NCBI RefSeq assembly: GCF_030408735.1
Contig: NZ_CP047204.1
Span: forward strand, 62,001 to 126,000
DNA: 64,000 nt
Source: Corynebacterium faecale
GTDB taxonomy: Bacteria > Actinomycetota > Actinomycetes > Mycobacteriales > Mycobacteriaceae
Direction of reading: 5' to 3'
Shown here: piece by piece, positions 17,362 through 27,200 of the stretch
How the letters are laid out: every line of letters begins with the position of its first letter
Numbering within the stretch: the stretch's first letter is position 1
Notes under the pieces: model-generated
Databases searched by the model: none
What the model was told of the DNA's origin: nothing
The model's input: only the letters and a program-made list of their open reading frames with translations
Position numbers and translations under genes: made by a program

Positions 17362-17868
17362 TTGACGGACCCGAACAGAACCGTGGATTTTGAGCACTTC
17401 ATGGATCAGGCCAAAACCAGGCTGGAGGCGGAATTCCCGGATGAGGATCTGCGACCCAATGATCTGGTGATCGCCTTGAATCGGGCGGCAGGTATTGCCA
17501 TGCGTTCCGCTGAGGGGCAGGTGCACCGACCGAAGGGCTTGAGTTGGAACGCCTTCAAGATGCTGTTCATCCTGTGGGTCAGGGGGGATATGGAACAACA
17601 TCGTGTGTCGTATCTGGGGGGAATGAGCAGGGCGACCACATCGGCAGTGGTGAAAGTGCTGGTCAGGCTTGGTTATCTGGTTCAGACGCAGTCGGAGGTA
17701 GACAAGCGTACGAATGTTCTCGCCCTGACTGAGGCGGGCAGTGACATCGCCCAGGAGATCTTCCTGGAGCAGAATGAACTGCTCCTGAGCTGGTCTGACC
17801 GTCTGACACACACGGAACAGGACATGTTGAAGATGCTGCTGGGGAAGCTGATGCGGGGTCGGGACTGA
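17362..17868 (+). CDS. MarR-family transcriptional regulator
   Basis: 168 residues. The first usable start is TTG 17362 with a weak ribosome site, so the exact start is uncertain. A winged helix core is visible: LSWNAFKMLFILWVRG, then VSYLGGMSRATTSAVVKVLVRLGYLVQ (recognition helix) and the wing VDKRTNVLALTEAG. These are typical of MarR. It is not adjacent to a divergent target; the nearest genes are the lipase pair (divergent, about 245 bp upstream) and a convergent hydrolase. The ligand is unknown. Confidence 0.8.
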   Translation: MTDPNRTVDFEHFMDQAKTRLEAEFPDEDLRPNDLVIALNRAAGIAMRSAEGQVHRPKGLSWNAFKMLFILWVRGDMEQHRVSYLGGMSRATTSAVVKVLVRLGYLVQTQSEVDKRTNVLALTEAGSDIAQEIFLEQNELLLSWSDRLTHTEQDMLKMLLGKLMRGRD

Positions 17869-18119
17869 GGGGTCGGGACTGAGGGGCCCAAGGGGCTGGA
17901 GGGGTTGAACCCTGTTTGTGATGCTCCGGTAGGCGCCTGGGGGCGATTCTGGGGGCTTCGCTTTTTGGCACTTACTCTGCGGATTTCACGGTTCAGAAAC
18001 CCAGATGTTCAGATCATGTCACGCTCGAACCAGGGTTCCGCGGTGTGATGTCTTTTGCACAAGGCGCCTCCTCAATGCTGTAACCAACTGCTAACCCACC
18101 GCTGTCCGGCCGTCTGCAC
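17869..18119. other. Intergenic, nothing recognised
   Basis: Starts with a short direct duplication (GGGTCGGGACTGAGG, twice around 17864-17884) after the MarR stop. No gene, RNA or strong hairpin seen. Confidence 0.5.
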
Positions 18120-18884
18120 TCAAGAGTTCATGAGGAAATCCATCACTGTCGATGCGAGGCTCAGTGGGTGTTCAACAATGGCGTAGTGGCCGGTGTCGGG
18201 GAGGAGTTCGACCTGCATGGAGGGATAAATCCTTCCATAGGTGGCGTGGAGTCCGTCGACAGTCACTGCGGGATCATGTTCACCGGTGAGCAGCAGGATG
18301 GGCAGGTCCTGGGTGCCCAGCTCATCGGCGAAATCACAGTCGGCCCAAGTGTGGAAGTATCCTGCGATGGCTTCCGGGGTGGAGTGGGCCATGGAATCGG
18401 CGGCGGCGTGATCCAGCCAGGAGTCCGGAAGATGTCCGCCGGTGGTGAAGTCAATGATGGCACGGCGTGAGCTCTCGCTTATGGAAGCGGATTCGAACAG
18501 GGCTCTTGTCTGGTCGTCGAGAAGCGTGCCTGAAGCCGCAACCGGTGAGATCCCCACCAGCGCCGAGGGCGCGGTGGGGGAGTCGAGGAGGGCGCGCTGC
18601 ATATGGACGGCACCCATGGAATGTCCCAGCAAGGAGAGTTTCTCGGGGGCCAACCCGTGGATATAGTCCGTGATGTCGCGTGAGGCTTCCATAAGCGAGA
18701 AGTCGCCGGGTTCATCACGACGGGTGCCGTAGCCGCGGTATTCGGGGAAGTGCCAGGTGAAGTTATCCGGGTCCAGAAAGTCGGCGAACGGACCCCAGTC
18801 ATCCGCCCGGCCGAACCAGCCGTGGAGGCAGATGACATGATGCGGGCCGGTGCCGCGGACGATGGTGGGGGAGATAATGGCCAT
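18120..18884 (-). CDS. Alpha/beta hydrolase
   Basis: 254 residues from ATG 18884, chosen because AGGAG precedes it; the open frame extends further up without a ribosome site. The fold markers are ICLHGWFGRADDW (oxyanion), FPEYRGYGTR, nucleophile in LLGHSMGAVHMQ, acid in LTGEHDPAV and histidine in PDTGHYAIVEHP. It resembles small esterases or haloperoxidase-like hydrolases of unknown substrate. It is cytoplasmic, with no signal peptide. Confidence 0.82.
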   Translation of the reverse strand: MAIISPTIVRGTGPHHVICLHGWFGRADDWGPFADFLDPDNFTWHFPEYRGYGTRRDEPGDFSLMEASRDITDYIHGLAPEKLSLLGHSMGAVHMQRALLDSPTAPSALVGISPVAASGTLLDDQTRALFESASISESSRRAIIDFTTGGHLPDSWLDHAAADSMAHSTPEAIAGYFHTWADCDFADELGTQDLPILLLTGEHDPAVTVDGLHATYGRIYPSMQVELLPDTGHYAIVEHPLSLASTVMDFLMNS

Positions 18885-18957
18885 GGGGAACTCCTGAGAA
18901 AGGGAAATGAGCTCTATATGACCTATGGCACTTATTAGCATCTATGATATGCAGGTG

Positions 18958-20343
18958 TCAGCCTCGTTGTACAGCCCCCGTGGGCAGATAACCCGTTCTG
19001 ATCTGAACCGTCCGGATCACCGCTGACCCCACCGCGAGCGCGGCCACAAGCAGCAGTGGGAGTGTGGCGCCCATGGTGGGGAGGAGTGCATCCAACAGCA
19101 CTGGCAGACCGAAGCCCAGGTAGGTGAATACGTAATAGATGCCGATCGCCGTGCCGCGACGGCCTGTGGGGGTGTAGGTTTCGATGCCGAGCAGACCCTC
19201 GCGGAGACTGATTCCATAAGCGGCACCGAGGAACAGGGAGGCCACTACGAACACCCACACCGGAACCACTTCGCCGCCGTAGGCTGCCAGACCGAAACCT
19301 GTAGCCGCCAGCAACGCGCCGATGATTCCGGAGACCCGGCTCCACTGGAATCGTCGTCCCAAAGACTGTGCCACGAGGCCCGCGCTGAACGTGATCACCG
19401 AGGCCAAACCAGGCAGCAACACGTCTTCACTGAAATGCGAGGACGCCCGTGCCGTGAGGATCACCAGGGAGGTGGTCACACAACTGAAAACCCACAGCGC
19501 CATGGGTAGTGAGACCGCCAGTGCCTTGGCCATGCGACGCTCAGGTCGCCGGGCGCCCCCATAAGCCGGGTGAGCATCACCCGCGCCACCCGCGCCACCC
19601 GCGCCACCCGGGCCAGCCGGGCCAGCCGGGCCAGCCGGGCCAGCCGGGCCAGCCGGGCCAGCCGGGCCAGCCGGGCCAGTCGGGCCACCCGCGCCAGCCC
19701 TGGCCACCGGTGCCCGCTCCCGCGCATCCCCGACCACAACCGAGTACACCACCGCGAGCAGGGAGAATACGCTGGACACCGCGAAGGGGATCGTGGCCAC
19801 CAGGTTTTCCGGAAGGGCCCAGGCGAGGAGGCCCGAGGCAATCGGGCCGATCGCAAAGCCGAGGGTGAGGATGATGCCCGCCAGGGTCACCCCGCTGGCG
19901 CCACGTAACCGGCCAGCCCAGGCGGTTCCCGCGCTCACCGCCAGACCCACTCCGAGACCCACGATGAATCTGCCCACCAGCAACCCGGCACCCTCGTGCC
20001 AGAACAGCAGACTCAGATTTCCCAGTGCAGCACCCACCGCACCGGCCAGCACCACCGGTCTGGCTCCCACGCGATCTGCCAACACGCCACCACCGAGCAG
20101 GCCGGGCAGCAGTCCGAGGGCGTAGATACCGAACGCACCGTTGAGCAGCAGGCTGGAGATCCCGAACTGCTCACGCAACACCACGATCATGGAGACAAAA
20201 TGGTTGGCGGCCCAGCCGGCGCTGAGGAGCAGGAGGATGATGCCGATGAACACGCGCGCCACGGCACGCTGAGATCGGTCTCGAGATCGGCCCTGAGATC
20301 CGTCCTCAGATCGACTTTCAGATTGGCGGTCAGTCATGGTCAC
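18958..20343 (-). CDS. MFS transporter with collagen-like repeat in the central loop
   Basis: 461 residues, twelve predicted membrane segments. MFS loop signature is LADRVGARPVVL after TM2. An Arg/Ser-rich cytoplasmic N-terminus (SESRSEDGSQGRSRDRSQR) precedes TM1. Between TM6 and TM7 the usual cytoplasmic loop is expanded by about nine Gly-Pro-Ala triplets and then Gly-Gly-Ala triplets (residues about 225-265), encoded by a 9-bp tandem repeat. The substrate is unknown. The best guess is an exporter of the DHA/CP type. Confidence 0.82.
   Translation of the reverse strand: MTMTDRQSESRSEDGSQGRSRDRSQRAVARVFIGIILLLLSAGWAANHFVSMIVVLREQFGISSLLLNGAFGIYALGLLPGLLGGGVLADRVGARPVVLAGAVGAALGNLSLLFWHEGAGLLVGRFIVGLGVGLAVSAGTAWAGRLRGASGVTLAGIILTLGFAIGPIASGLLAWALPENLVATIPFAVSSVFSLLAVVYSVVVGDARERAPVARAGAGGPTGPAGPAGPAGPAGPAGPAGPAGPGGAGGAGGAGDAHPAYGGARRPERRMAKALAVSLPMALWVFSCVTTSLVILTARASSHFSEDVLLPGLASVITFSAGLVAQSLGRRFQWSRVSGIIGALLAATGFGLAAYGGEVVPVWVFVVASLFLGAAYGISLREGLLGIETYTPTGRRGTAIGIYYVFTYLGFGLPVLLDALLPTMGATLPLLLVAALAVGSAVIRTVQIRTGYLPTGAVQRG
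19580..19700. repeat. 9-bp tandem repeat (GGCCAGCCG) coding Gly-Pro-Ala
   Basis: About nine near-identical copies of GGCCAGCCG run from 19611 to about 19690, flanked by copies of the variant CGCGCCACC. The unit is three codons long, so changes in copy number keep the MFS reading frame. Read on the minus strand it gives Gly-Pro-Ala/Gly-Pro-Ala triplets, a collagen-type pattern. Confidence 0.9.
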
Positions 20344-20423
20344 TCAGCTTATGGAACGCGACGTGATTTGGGGGCGGATCAAGCCCGCCGACACTCAGAC
20401 CGATCCGTGAATAGGCTCAAATC

Positions 20424-21821
20424 ATGGATACCAAGAATCTGCTCGCAGAGGTGGCCAAGTTCGGTTTGCCGGCACCGGATCACCGCGCTGTTCCAAGGTA
20501 TGTCACCCACCGGGAGGGATTCACCGAGTTGGCGGAGGCTCTGGCTGGTGGGTCCGTCATCATTCCGCCTCAGTTGCTCAGCGGTCGTGATCGTCGGCGT
20601 CATATCAGAAACACCATCATCGAGGATCACATCGTGCGCATGCAGTTGGTTCCTGATGCGGTGCGCAGCAAGCTTGATGATCTGGCGTCTGATCCTTTCC
20701 TCTTCTTCCGCGGCACGGCGCTGTTGTTCTACCGCGACCTGGTGGGTAGTGATTTCCATCTGCCGGGCGCGCCGGTGGTCGGTGATGTGCACCCGGAGAA
20801 TTTCGGGATCCTCCCCGGTGCCAACGGCGAACCCATCTTCAGTGTCAATGATCTTGATGAGGCCTGGATGGCGTCCTTCACCTGGGATGTGGAACGCGGC
20901 GCGGTGGGTTTCGGGTTGGCGGCGCAGCAGGCGGGTGCCAAGAAGAAGAAAACGGCCAAGATCGTCCGCGCGTTCATAGAGGGTTACTTTTCTTCCATAA
21001 GCGAGTGCGTGGACAACCCGGAGCTGGCTGAGCGTCACGTCACCGCGGAGGATGCCCCGAAGGCGATCCGCCCGTTTTTCCGCAAGGCGCAGCGCGATCG
21101 TGCTGCTTACCTGGATAAACGCATCGATTCTGAGGCGTTGACCTTCCGCGGTGACCAGCGCACGCACCGCCATCCCGAACTCATCGAGGCGCTCCTGCCT
21201 TCGCTCGAGGCCTACGCCGATGCCAAGAAGCGCTCTTTCAGAGCGCTTGATCTGGCCATCCGGCGGGGCTCGGGTACCGCGTCGCGTGGCCTGGCACGTT
21301 TCTGGGTGCTGGTGGAAGAGCTTATCGACGACCAACCCCACCACCTCATTCTCGAGATGAAGATGTCCCGTCCCTCATCCCTGGAAGGATTGGTCCCTGA
21401 TCCGGAAGGGGAGTGGATACCGGATTCACCGGCGCAGCGGATCGCCTTGGCGTTCAATGCCTTCGTGAAGGACGGTGACCCGTACTACGGGTTCACGGAG
21501 ATCGCCGGGATCAGTTTCCTGGTCCGGGAACGGGGTCCGCAGAAGGTGAATATCAGCGTCGGGGTGATGGATGATGATGACCTGAAGGACTATGCCGCGT
21601 TGTGTGGCCGGGTGCTCGGGCGCCAGCACGTGAGGGCTGACGGGGCGATGAGGGCGTCGACAAGCAGCGGTGAACCGCTGGCGGAGCGCATCATGCGCGC
21701 CGCCGCCAGCGACGTTTTCCGCGCCGACACCGAGGAATTCGCCCTGGATTACCTGGCACGGCTCAACCGGGATTTTGAACTTTTCCGGGAGGATCTGGGT
21801 CGCGGTGCGTTCGGCGTGTGA
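20424..21821 (+). CDS. DUF2252 family protein
   Basis: 465 residues from ATG 20424, full length for DUF2252. Recognisable features are DPFLFFRGTALLFYRD, VVGDVHPENFG and FSVNDLDEA, which resemble the HxxN and D motifs of aminoglycoside-phosphotransferase-type kinases. RIIMRAAAS-like and late LARLNRDFELF segments also fit. The biochemical role is not established. It lies 19 bp upstream of amn on the same strand, so the two are likely cotranscribed. Confidence 0.8.
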   Translation: MDTKNLLAEVAKFGLPAPDHRAVPRYVTHREGFTELAEALAGGSVIIPPQLLSGRDRRRHIRNTIIEDHIVRMQLVPDAVRSKLDDLASDPFLFFRGTALLFYRDLVGSDFHLPGAPVVGDVHPENFGILPGANGEPIFSVNDLDEAWMASFTWDVERGAVGFGLAAQQAGAKKKKTAKIVRAFIEGYFSSISECVDNPELAERHVTAEDAPKAIRPFFRKAQRDRAAYLDKRIDSEALTFRGDQRTHRHPELIEALLPSLEAYADAKKRSFRALDLAIRRGSGTASRGLARFWVLVEELIDDQPHHLILEMKMSRPSSLEGLVPDPEGEWIPDSPAQRIALAFNAFVKDGDPYYGFTEIAGISFLVRERGPQKVNISVGVMDDDDLKDYAALCGRVLGRQHVRADGAMRASTSSGEPLAERIMRAAASDVFRADTEEFALDYLARLNRDFELFREDLGRGAFGV

Positions 21822-21840
21822 CGTGGATAGTCTGGGGCCT

Positions 21841-23277
21841 ATGAATCCCTCTATGGAAGCAATGGCCGATATTGACGAGGCCATCCGGACACTGAATGAG
21901 ATCTACACCCACTCCACCGAACTGGCGAAGCAGACGCTGGAGAACGGGGACTACGCCGCATACGCCGACGTGGTGTACCCGAAACTCGTGGTGGAGGTAC
22001 TGCAGTGGAAACCCATCGACCGCACCGAACCCTTCGGATACGTCGATCAACCCGGGCGCTTCTCCGCCGTGTTGTCCAAGCCGCACATCATGGAACGCTA
22101 CCTGCGGGAGCAACTCGAACGACTGACCGGTAACTATCCGTGCCGCATCGAGGTGGGCCCCTCAGATATCCGCATCCCGCCGGAATATATCCGTGATGCC
22201 CCCTCTGCCACCGAGGCCCGTCGCGCCGGGGACGTCGCCGATATCATTCCGCGCCCCACGCTCGATGAGGTCCACGATGCGATCATCGACGGCGAGTGGG
22301 AGGCCTTCCACAGTGAGGAACACCCCCTGTTCCACTTCGGCCCCCAGCGTTTCGACATCGCCTGCGCCCGCATCGAGCACTACACCGGCATCGCGGTAGA
22401 TCATGTTCAGAAATACATCCTGTTCACCAACTACGCCATGCACACCACCGAGTTCGTCAGCTTCGGCCTGGGGGAGCTGCTGAAGGAGGAATCCCGCTAC
22501 ACCACCCTCACCCTGCCCAGTGGACAGGAAATCACCCGCGAGAACGTCGCCGAGGTGAATGAACTCGGTGGCATCACCACCATCGACCTGGCCAGTCGCT
22601 TCCAGATGCCCCGCTTTGACCTGGTGACCGCCGACGGTGATGGTCTCACCATCATCAACATCGGAGTGGGTCCCTCGAATGCGAAGACCATCACCGACTG
22701 CCTGGCAGTACTGCGCCCCGAGGCCTGGGTGATGATCGGCCACTGCGCCGGCCTGGATGCCCGCATGCGTATCGGCGACCTCATCCTCGGCAACGCCTAC
22801 CAGCGCGAAGATCACATCCTGGACCGCCGCATCCCCCTGGGCAACCCCATCCCGGCCATCCCCGAGATCCAGAAGGCCCTCGAAGCCAGCGTGGATGAAA
22901 TCTACGGCGATGACAACAACCTCATGCGCACCGGCACGGTCCTGTCCACCGACGACCGCAACTGGGAATGGCACACCCCCCGCAAACTATGGGAATGGTT
23001 CAACGGTTCCACCGCCGTGGCCGTGGATATGGAATCCTCCACCCTCGCCACCAACGGTTACCGCTACCGCATCCCTTATGGAACGTTGCTGTCTGTCTCT
23101 GATCTGCCCCTCCACGCGGTACCGAAACTACCCGCCCAGGCCCAGGCCTTCTACTCCAACTCGAAGGAGGCCCACGTGATGTGTGCGGTGCGTGCCATGG
23201 AATACCTCGCCGTGGATCCGCAGCGCCTACGCACCCGCAAACTGCGTCGCACGCTGGGGGAAGTGCCGTTTAGGTAG
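21841..23277 (+). CDS. amn: AMP nucleosidase
   Basis: 478 residues from ATG 21841, matching Amn length (about 480). An N-terminal AMN domain (residues 1-170, YADVVYPKLVVEVLQWKP) is followed by the nucleoside phosphorylase-like domain. The latter includes IINIGVGPSNAKTITDCLAVLRP, MIGHCAGLD, and VDMESSTLATNGYRYRIPYGTLL with the catalytic region near the end. The enzyme splits AMP into adenine and ribose 5-phosphate in purine salvage and energy balance. The upstream open frame continues into the DUF2252 gene, so this ATG is the logical start. Confidence 0.93.
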   Translation: MNPSMEAMADIDEAIRTLNEIYTHSTELAKQTLENGDYAAYADVVYPKLVVEVLQWKPIDRTEPFGYVDQPGRFSAVLSKPHIMERYLREQLERLTGNYPCRIEVGPSDIRIPPEYIRDAPSATEARRAGDVADIIPRPTLDEVHDAIIDGEWEAFHSEEHPLFHFGPQRFDIACARIEHYTGIAVDHVQKYILFTNYAMHTTEFVSFGLGELLKEESRYTTLTLPSGQEITRENVAEVNELGGITTIDLASRFQMPRFDLVTADGDGLTIINIGVGPSNAKTITDCLAVLRPEAWVMIGHCAGLDARMRIGDLILGNAYQREDHILDRRIPLGNPIPAIPEIQKALEASVDEIYGDDNNLMRTGTVLSTDDRNWEWHTPRKLWEWFNGSTAVAVDMESSTLATNGYRYRIPYGTLLSVSDLPLHAVPKLPAQAQAFYSNSKEAHVMCAVRAMEYLAVDPQRLRTRKLRRTLGEVPFR

Positions 23278-23319
23278 ACGAAACCCCACCGCGTTCCATA
23301 AGCGGGAGGAACGGACAAA

Positions 23320-23357
23320 CGCACCCCACGTCCATAAGCACATGGACGTGGGGTGCG
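23320..23357. terminator. 16-bp hairpin between amn and the PepSY gene, containing the word
   Basis: Arms 23320-23335 and 23342-23357 pair perfectly; the word TCCATAAG (23331-23338) runs from the arm into the loop. It separates convergent genes, with a GGGGTTT tail on the top strand. A second word copy lies at 23295-23302. Confidence 0.75.
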
Positions 23358-23374
23358 TGCGTGGGGTTTAAGCG

Positions 23375-23989
23375 TTAGTTCGCCTGGATGGTGACTTCGG
23401 CGAGATCGTTGCGCTCGACATCGTCGAGGTCGATCTCCCACTGGAGTCGTCCATCGTCCTCCTCGAGGGATGCTTCATCCAGAACACCATCAGGGTGGGC
23501 CTCAAGTGCCTGGGTGATGGCATCGACGACGGTGACGGTGGCGGCGCCAGCTTCGCGGATGTCCTCGTCCTCATCGTTGTCGCGGTCATCTTCACGGATG
23601 TCACCGGCAACGGTGTCCACGATGAGCTCGAGCACGTCCTGGCCGACCACAACGTCCATCTCGTAGACGACGGTGTCATCTTCACGGTCAATGTCCAGGA
23701 TCACACCATCCGGATGCTGGGCCATCACGAGATCGATCGCATCGAAGACGGGATCGCGGTCAGAGGTGGCATCCTCATCGGACACTGCGGTCTGGGTTTC
23801 GGTCTCCATTCCGTCATCATCGCCATCCTCAGCGGTGGTGGTTTCCTCAGCGGTGGTGGCTGATGCATCATCACTGGTGACCACGGTGGTTTCGGTGGCG
23901 GCGGTGTCACTGGAATCATCACCACAGGCGGCGAGGCTCAGGGACAGGCCGGTGACAGCGGTCAGGGCGAGCAGTTTACGTGAAAACAT
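23375..23989 (-). CDS. Lipoprotein with two PepSY-like repeats
   Basis: 204 residues from ATG 23989, preceded by AAGGAG. The signal peptide ends in a lipobox, SLSLAAC, so the mature protein is anchored to the membrane at Cys. A Thr/Glu/Asp-rich linker (about residues 25-75) follows. Two related units come next, DPVFDAIDLVMAQHPDG...VVYEMDVVVG and TVVDAITQALEAHPDG...LQWEIDLDD, resembling PepSY domains. It is very acidic. PepSY lipoproteins may act as inhibitors or sensors outside the cell. No partner is evident here. Confidence 0.78.
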   Translation of the reverse strand: MFSRKLLALTAVTGLSLSLAACGDDSSDTAATETTVVTSDDASATTAEETTTAEDGDDDGMETETQTAVSDEDATSDRDPVFDAIDLVMAQHPDGVILDIDREDDTVVYEMDVVVGQDVLELIVDTVAGDIREDDRDNDEDEDIREAGAATVTVVDAITQALEAHPDGVLDEASLEEDDGRLQWEIDLDDVERNDLAEVTIQAN

Positions 23990-24230
23990 GTTTTTCTCCT
24001 TCTCGTTGGAAACCAGCATAGGGATTAGATATTAAAAAATCCTTAAAACCCTTCACTGATTCCTCTGTCGGATTCCGGGGGTGACAGCATGACCGGAATA
24101 CATAATCATCGCTATGTTGGGGGCCACACTAGTCGAAACTAATGGATCCAGCTCACAGAGGGTGCCCCTGTGCCCGTCTGAATGTATACGGCCCCTCTGC
24201 CTGAGCCCACGTGAGAAGGAGCGCCGCACC

Positions 24231-27200
24231 GTGACTGCAACCGCCGATAACGCCAACACAGGCAGCACAGCCAGCACTGCCAGCACACTGCCCATCGAAC
24301 TGTCCGTGGTCACCGACCAGGCCGTGAAGAAAGTCCGTGACTGGCTGGAATACAGCAAACAGGAGAGCGTGCCCAATCCTGCGGCGGAACGGTTGGCTGC
24401 GGTGTTGCAGGACCCCAATGGTCTGGAATTCACGGTGGGTTTTGTGGACCGTGTGGTGCGCACCGAGGATCTCGATGCCGCGGCCCGTGCCCTCAATGAA
24501 CTGGGTGCCATCGCGCCGTCCACCATGTCCTTCCTGGACCGCGCCCAGATCCAGGCGGGTTCCCTCATCGGACGGGCATTGCCGAAGGTGGTGGTTCCTG
24601 CCGCGCGGGCACGGATCCGTCAGATGGTGGGCCACATGATCGTGGATGCCCGCGACAAACCCTTCGGCCGGGCTGTCGCAGAACTGCAGGGAGACGGCAA
24701 TCGCCTGAATATCAACCTGCTCGGTGAGGCGGTTCTGGGTGAGAAGGAGGCACTGAAACACCTGGAGGATGCCCAGCGTCTGCTGCGTCGCATGGACGTG
24801 GATTATGTGTCCATCAAGGTCTCCTCGGTGGCGTCGCAGATTTCCATGTGGGGTTTCGAGGAGACGGTGGATGCCGTCGTCAAGCGTCTTACACCTTTAT
24901 ATATAGAGGCCGCGGCATCAGCTGGGGCGCCGTGTGGGCGCAAGTTCATCAACCTGGACATGGAGGAGTACCGCGACCTGCGTCTCACCATGGAGGTATT
25001 TAAGCGACTCATGGCGCTGCCGGAGGTGAAGAACCTGGAATCCGGCATCGTGTTGCAGGCCTACCTGCCCGATGCACTGGCTTCCATACAAGAACTGGCT
25101 GAGTTCGGGGCGCAACGCGTCCGGGAGGGCGGCGCCCCGCTCAAGGTTAGACTGGTCAAGGGCGCCAATCTGCCTATGGAACAGGTGCGCGCGGAGATCG
25201 CCGGTTGGCCGCTGGCCACCATGCCCTCCAAGCAGGCCACGGATTCCAACTACAAGCGGGTGCTGTGGTGGGCCCTCCATAAGCAGAATATGGAGGGGCT
25301 GCGCCTGGGGGTGGCGGGCCACAACCTCTTCGATCTCGCCTTCGCCCATCTGTTGTCGGTGGAACGTGGGGTGACTGACAAGGTGGAGTTTGAGATGCTC
25401 CAGGGCATGGCCTCTGATCAGGCGAGGGCGGCCAGTAAGGATGTGGGGCAGCTTCTGCTCTATGTTCCGGCGGTGCGGCCGCAGGAATTCGACGCCGCCA
25501 TCACCTACCTGGTGCGCAGGCTTGAGGAGAACGCCGCGAGCGAGAACTTCATGTCCGCCATCTTTGATCTGGAACCGGATAATCCCCAGTTCAAGCGGGA
25601 GGAGGGTAGGTTCCGCGCTTCCATAGAGGAGCTGGTTGGACTCATCGAGGCCGAGGTGCCGGGGCCCAATGACACCCAGGACCGTGGTGCGCAGGAAGCC
25701 GATTCCCTCGAGGCCGCCGGCGATTATGCCCGTGAGCTGGAAGCTGCCCGCCCGCGGCATGCCCTGCCACTTTTTGACAATGAACCCGATACCAATCCCG
25801 CACTCCCCGCCAACCAGGCCTGGGCGCGTGAGGCGATTGAGCACAGCCAACAGGACGGATGGCTGGACGCGCAGACCGCACCCTTGTCAGTGGAGGAAAC
25901 CGACATCGATGCACTGGTGGAAGGCACCCGGGCCGCAGCATCTGAGTGGGCTACCCTCCCGCCTATGGAACGCGCGCGCATCCTGTACCGCACCGCGGAC
26001 ATCCTCGAGGCCCGCCGCGGGCACCTGGTATCCATCGCGGCCGCCGAGGTGGGCAAGGTGGTCGGGCAGACAGATCCGGAGATCTCCGAGGCCGTCGACT
26101 TCGCCCGCTACTACGCCCACCGTGCCCTGGAGCTGGATCAGGTGGATAACGCTGAATTCACCCCGGACCGGGTGGTGGTGGTCACCCCACCATGGAATTT
26201 CCCCATCGCCATCCCAGCTGGTTCCACTTTCGCGGCACTGGCAGCGGGTGCGGGTGTGATCCATAAGCCGTCCAAACCCAGCCAGCACTGTTCAGCAGCG
26301 GTGGTGGAGGCCCTGTGGGAGGCGGGTGTGCCGCGCCGGGTGCTGCATTGTGTGTACCCGGCCAACCGTGATGCGGGCCGTCAGCTGGTCAGCCATCCCA
26401 AGGTGGATCGGGTGATCCTCACCGGTTCTTCCGAGACCGCCGCGATGTTCTCCTCCTGGCGCCCTGAGCTGCAGATCAATGCGGAAACCTCCGGTAAGAA
26501 CGCGATGGTGGTCATGCCGTCTGCGGACCGTGATCTGGCGGTCTCAGAACTGGTGCATAGCGCCTTCGGGCACGCGGGGCAGAAATGTTCGGCGGCTTCC
26601 CTGGGCATCCTGGTGGGCACGATGTATGACTCGGAACGGTTCCGGAAGCAGCTCATTGATGCCGCATCCTCGCTGGTGGTGGACTGGCCGGGCAATATGG
26701 CCGCCACTGTTGGTCCGCTCACCGAACTGCCCAGTGACAAGCTCGGCCATGCCCTCACGGCGCTGGAACCGGGGGAGCGCTGGCTTATGGAACCTGAGCA
26801 GCTCGATGACACCGGCCGCCTATGGAGGCCCGGTATCAAGGAGGGTGTGCAACCGGGGTCCTTCTTCCACCTCACCGAGGTATTCGGCCCTGTGCTGGGG
26901 CTGATGAAGGCGGAGAATCTTGAGGAGGCCCTTGAATTACAAAACGCCACGGAATTCGGCCTCACCGGTGGGTTGCAGAGCCTGGATGTGGATGAGGTGC
27001 GTACCTGGTTGGATCAGGTCCAGGTGGGTAATGCCTATGTCAATCGCGGTATCACGGGTGCGATCGTGGAGCGTCAGTCCTTCGGCGGGTGGAAGAAATC
27101 CTCAGTCGGTCTGGGTTCCAAGGCGGGTGGCCCGAATTATGTGATGCTGATGGGTAAGTGGAGTGATCGTCCGGATAAGGAGGCGCCGACGAAGTCGAGT

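Noticed and set aside
19580..19700. Regular repeats considered as a CRISPR array
   Set aside because: Units are 9 bp, contiguous, without spacers, and lie in frame in a transporter gene.
20379..21344. 321-codon minus-strand open frame opposite the DUF2252 gene
   Set aside because: Shadow of a conserved gene on the other strand; no motif.
24918..25850. 310-codon minus-strand open frame opposite putA
   Set aside because: Lies wholly inside the PRODH/ALDH coding region and has no recognisable domain or ribosome site.
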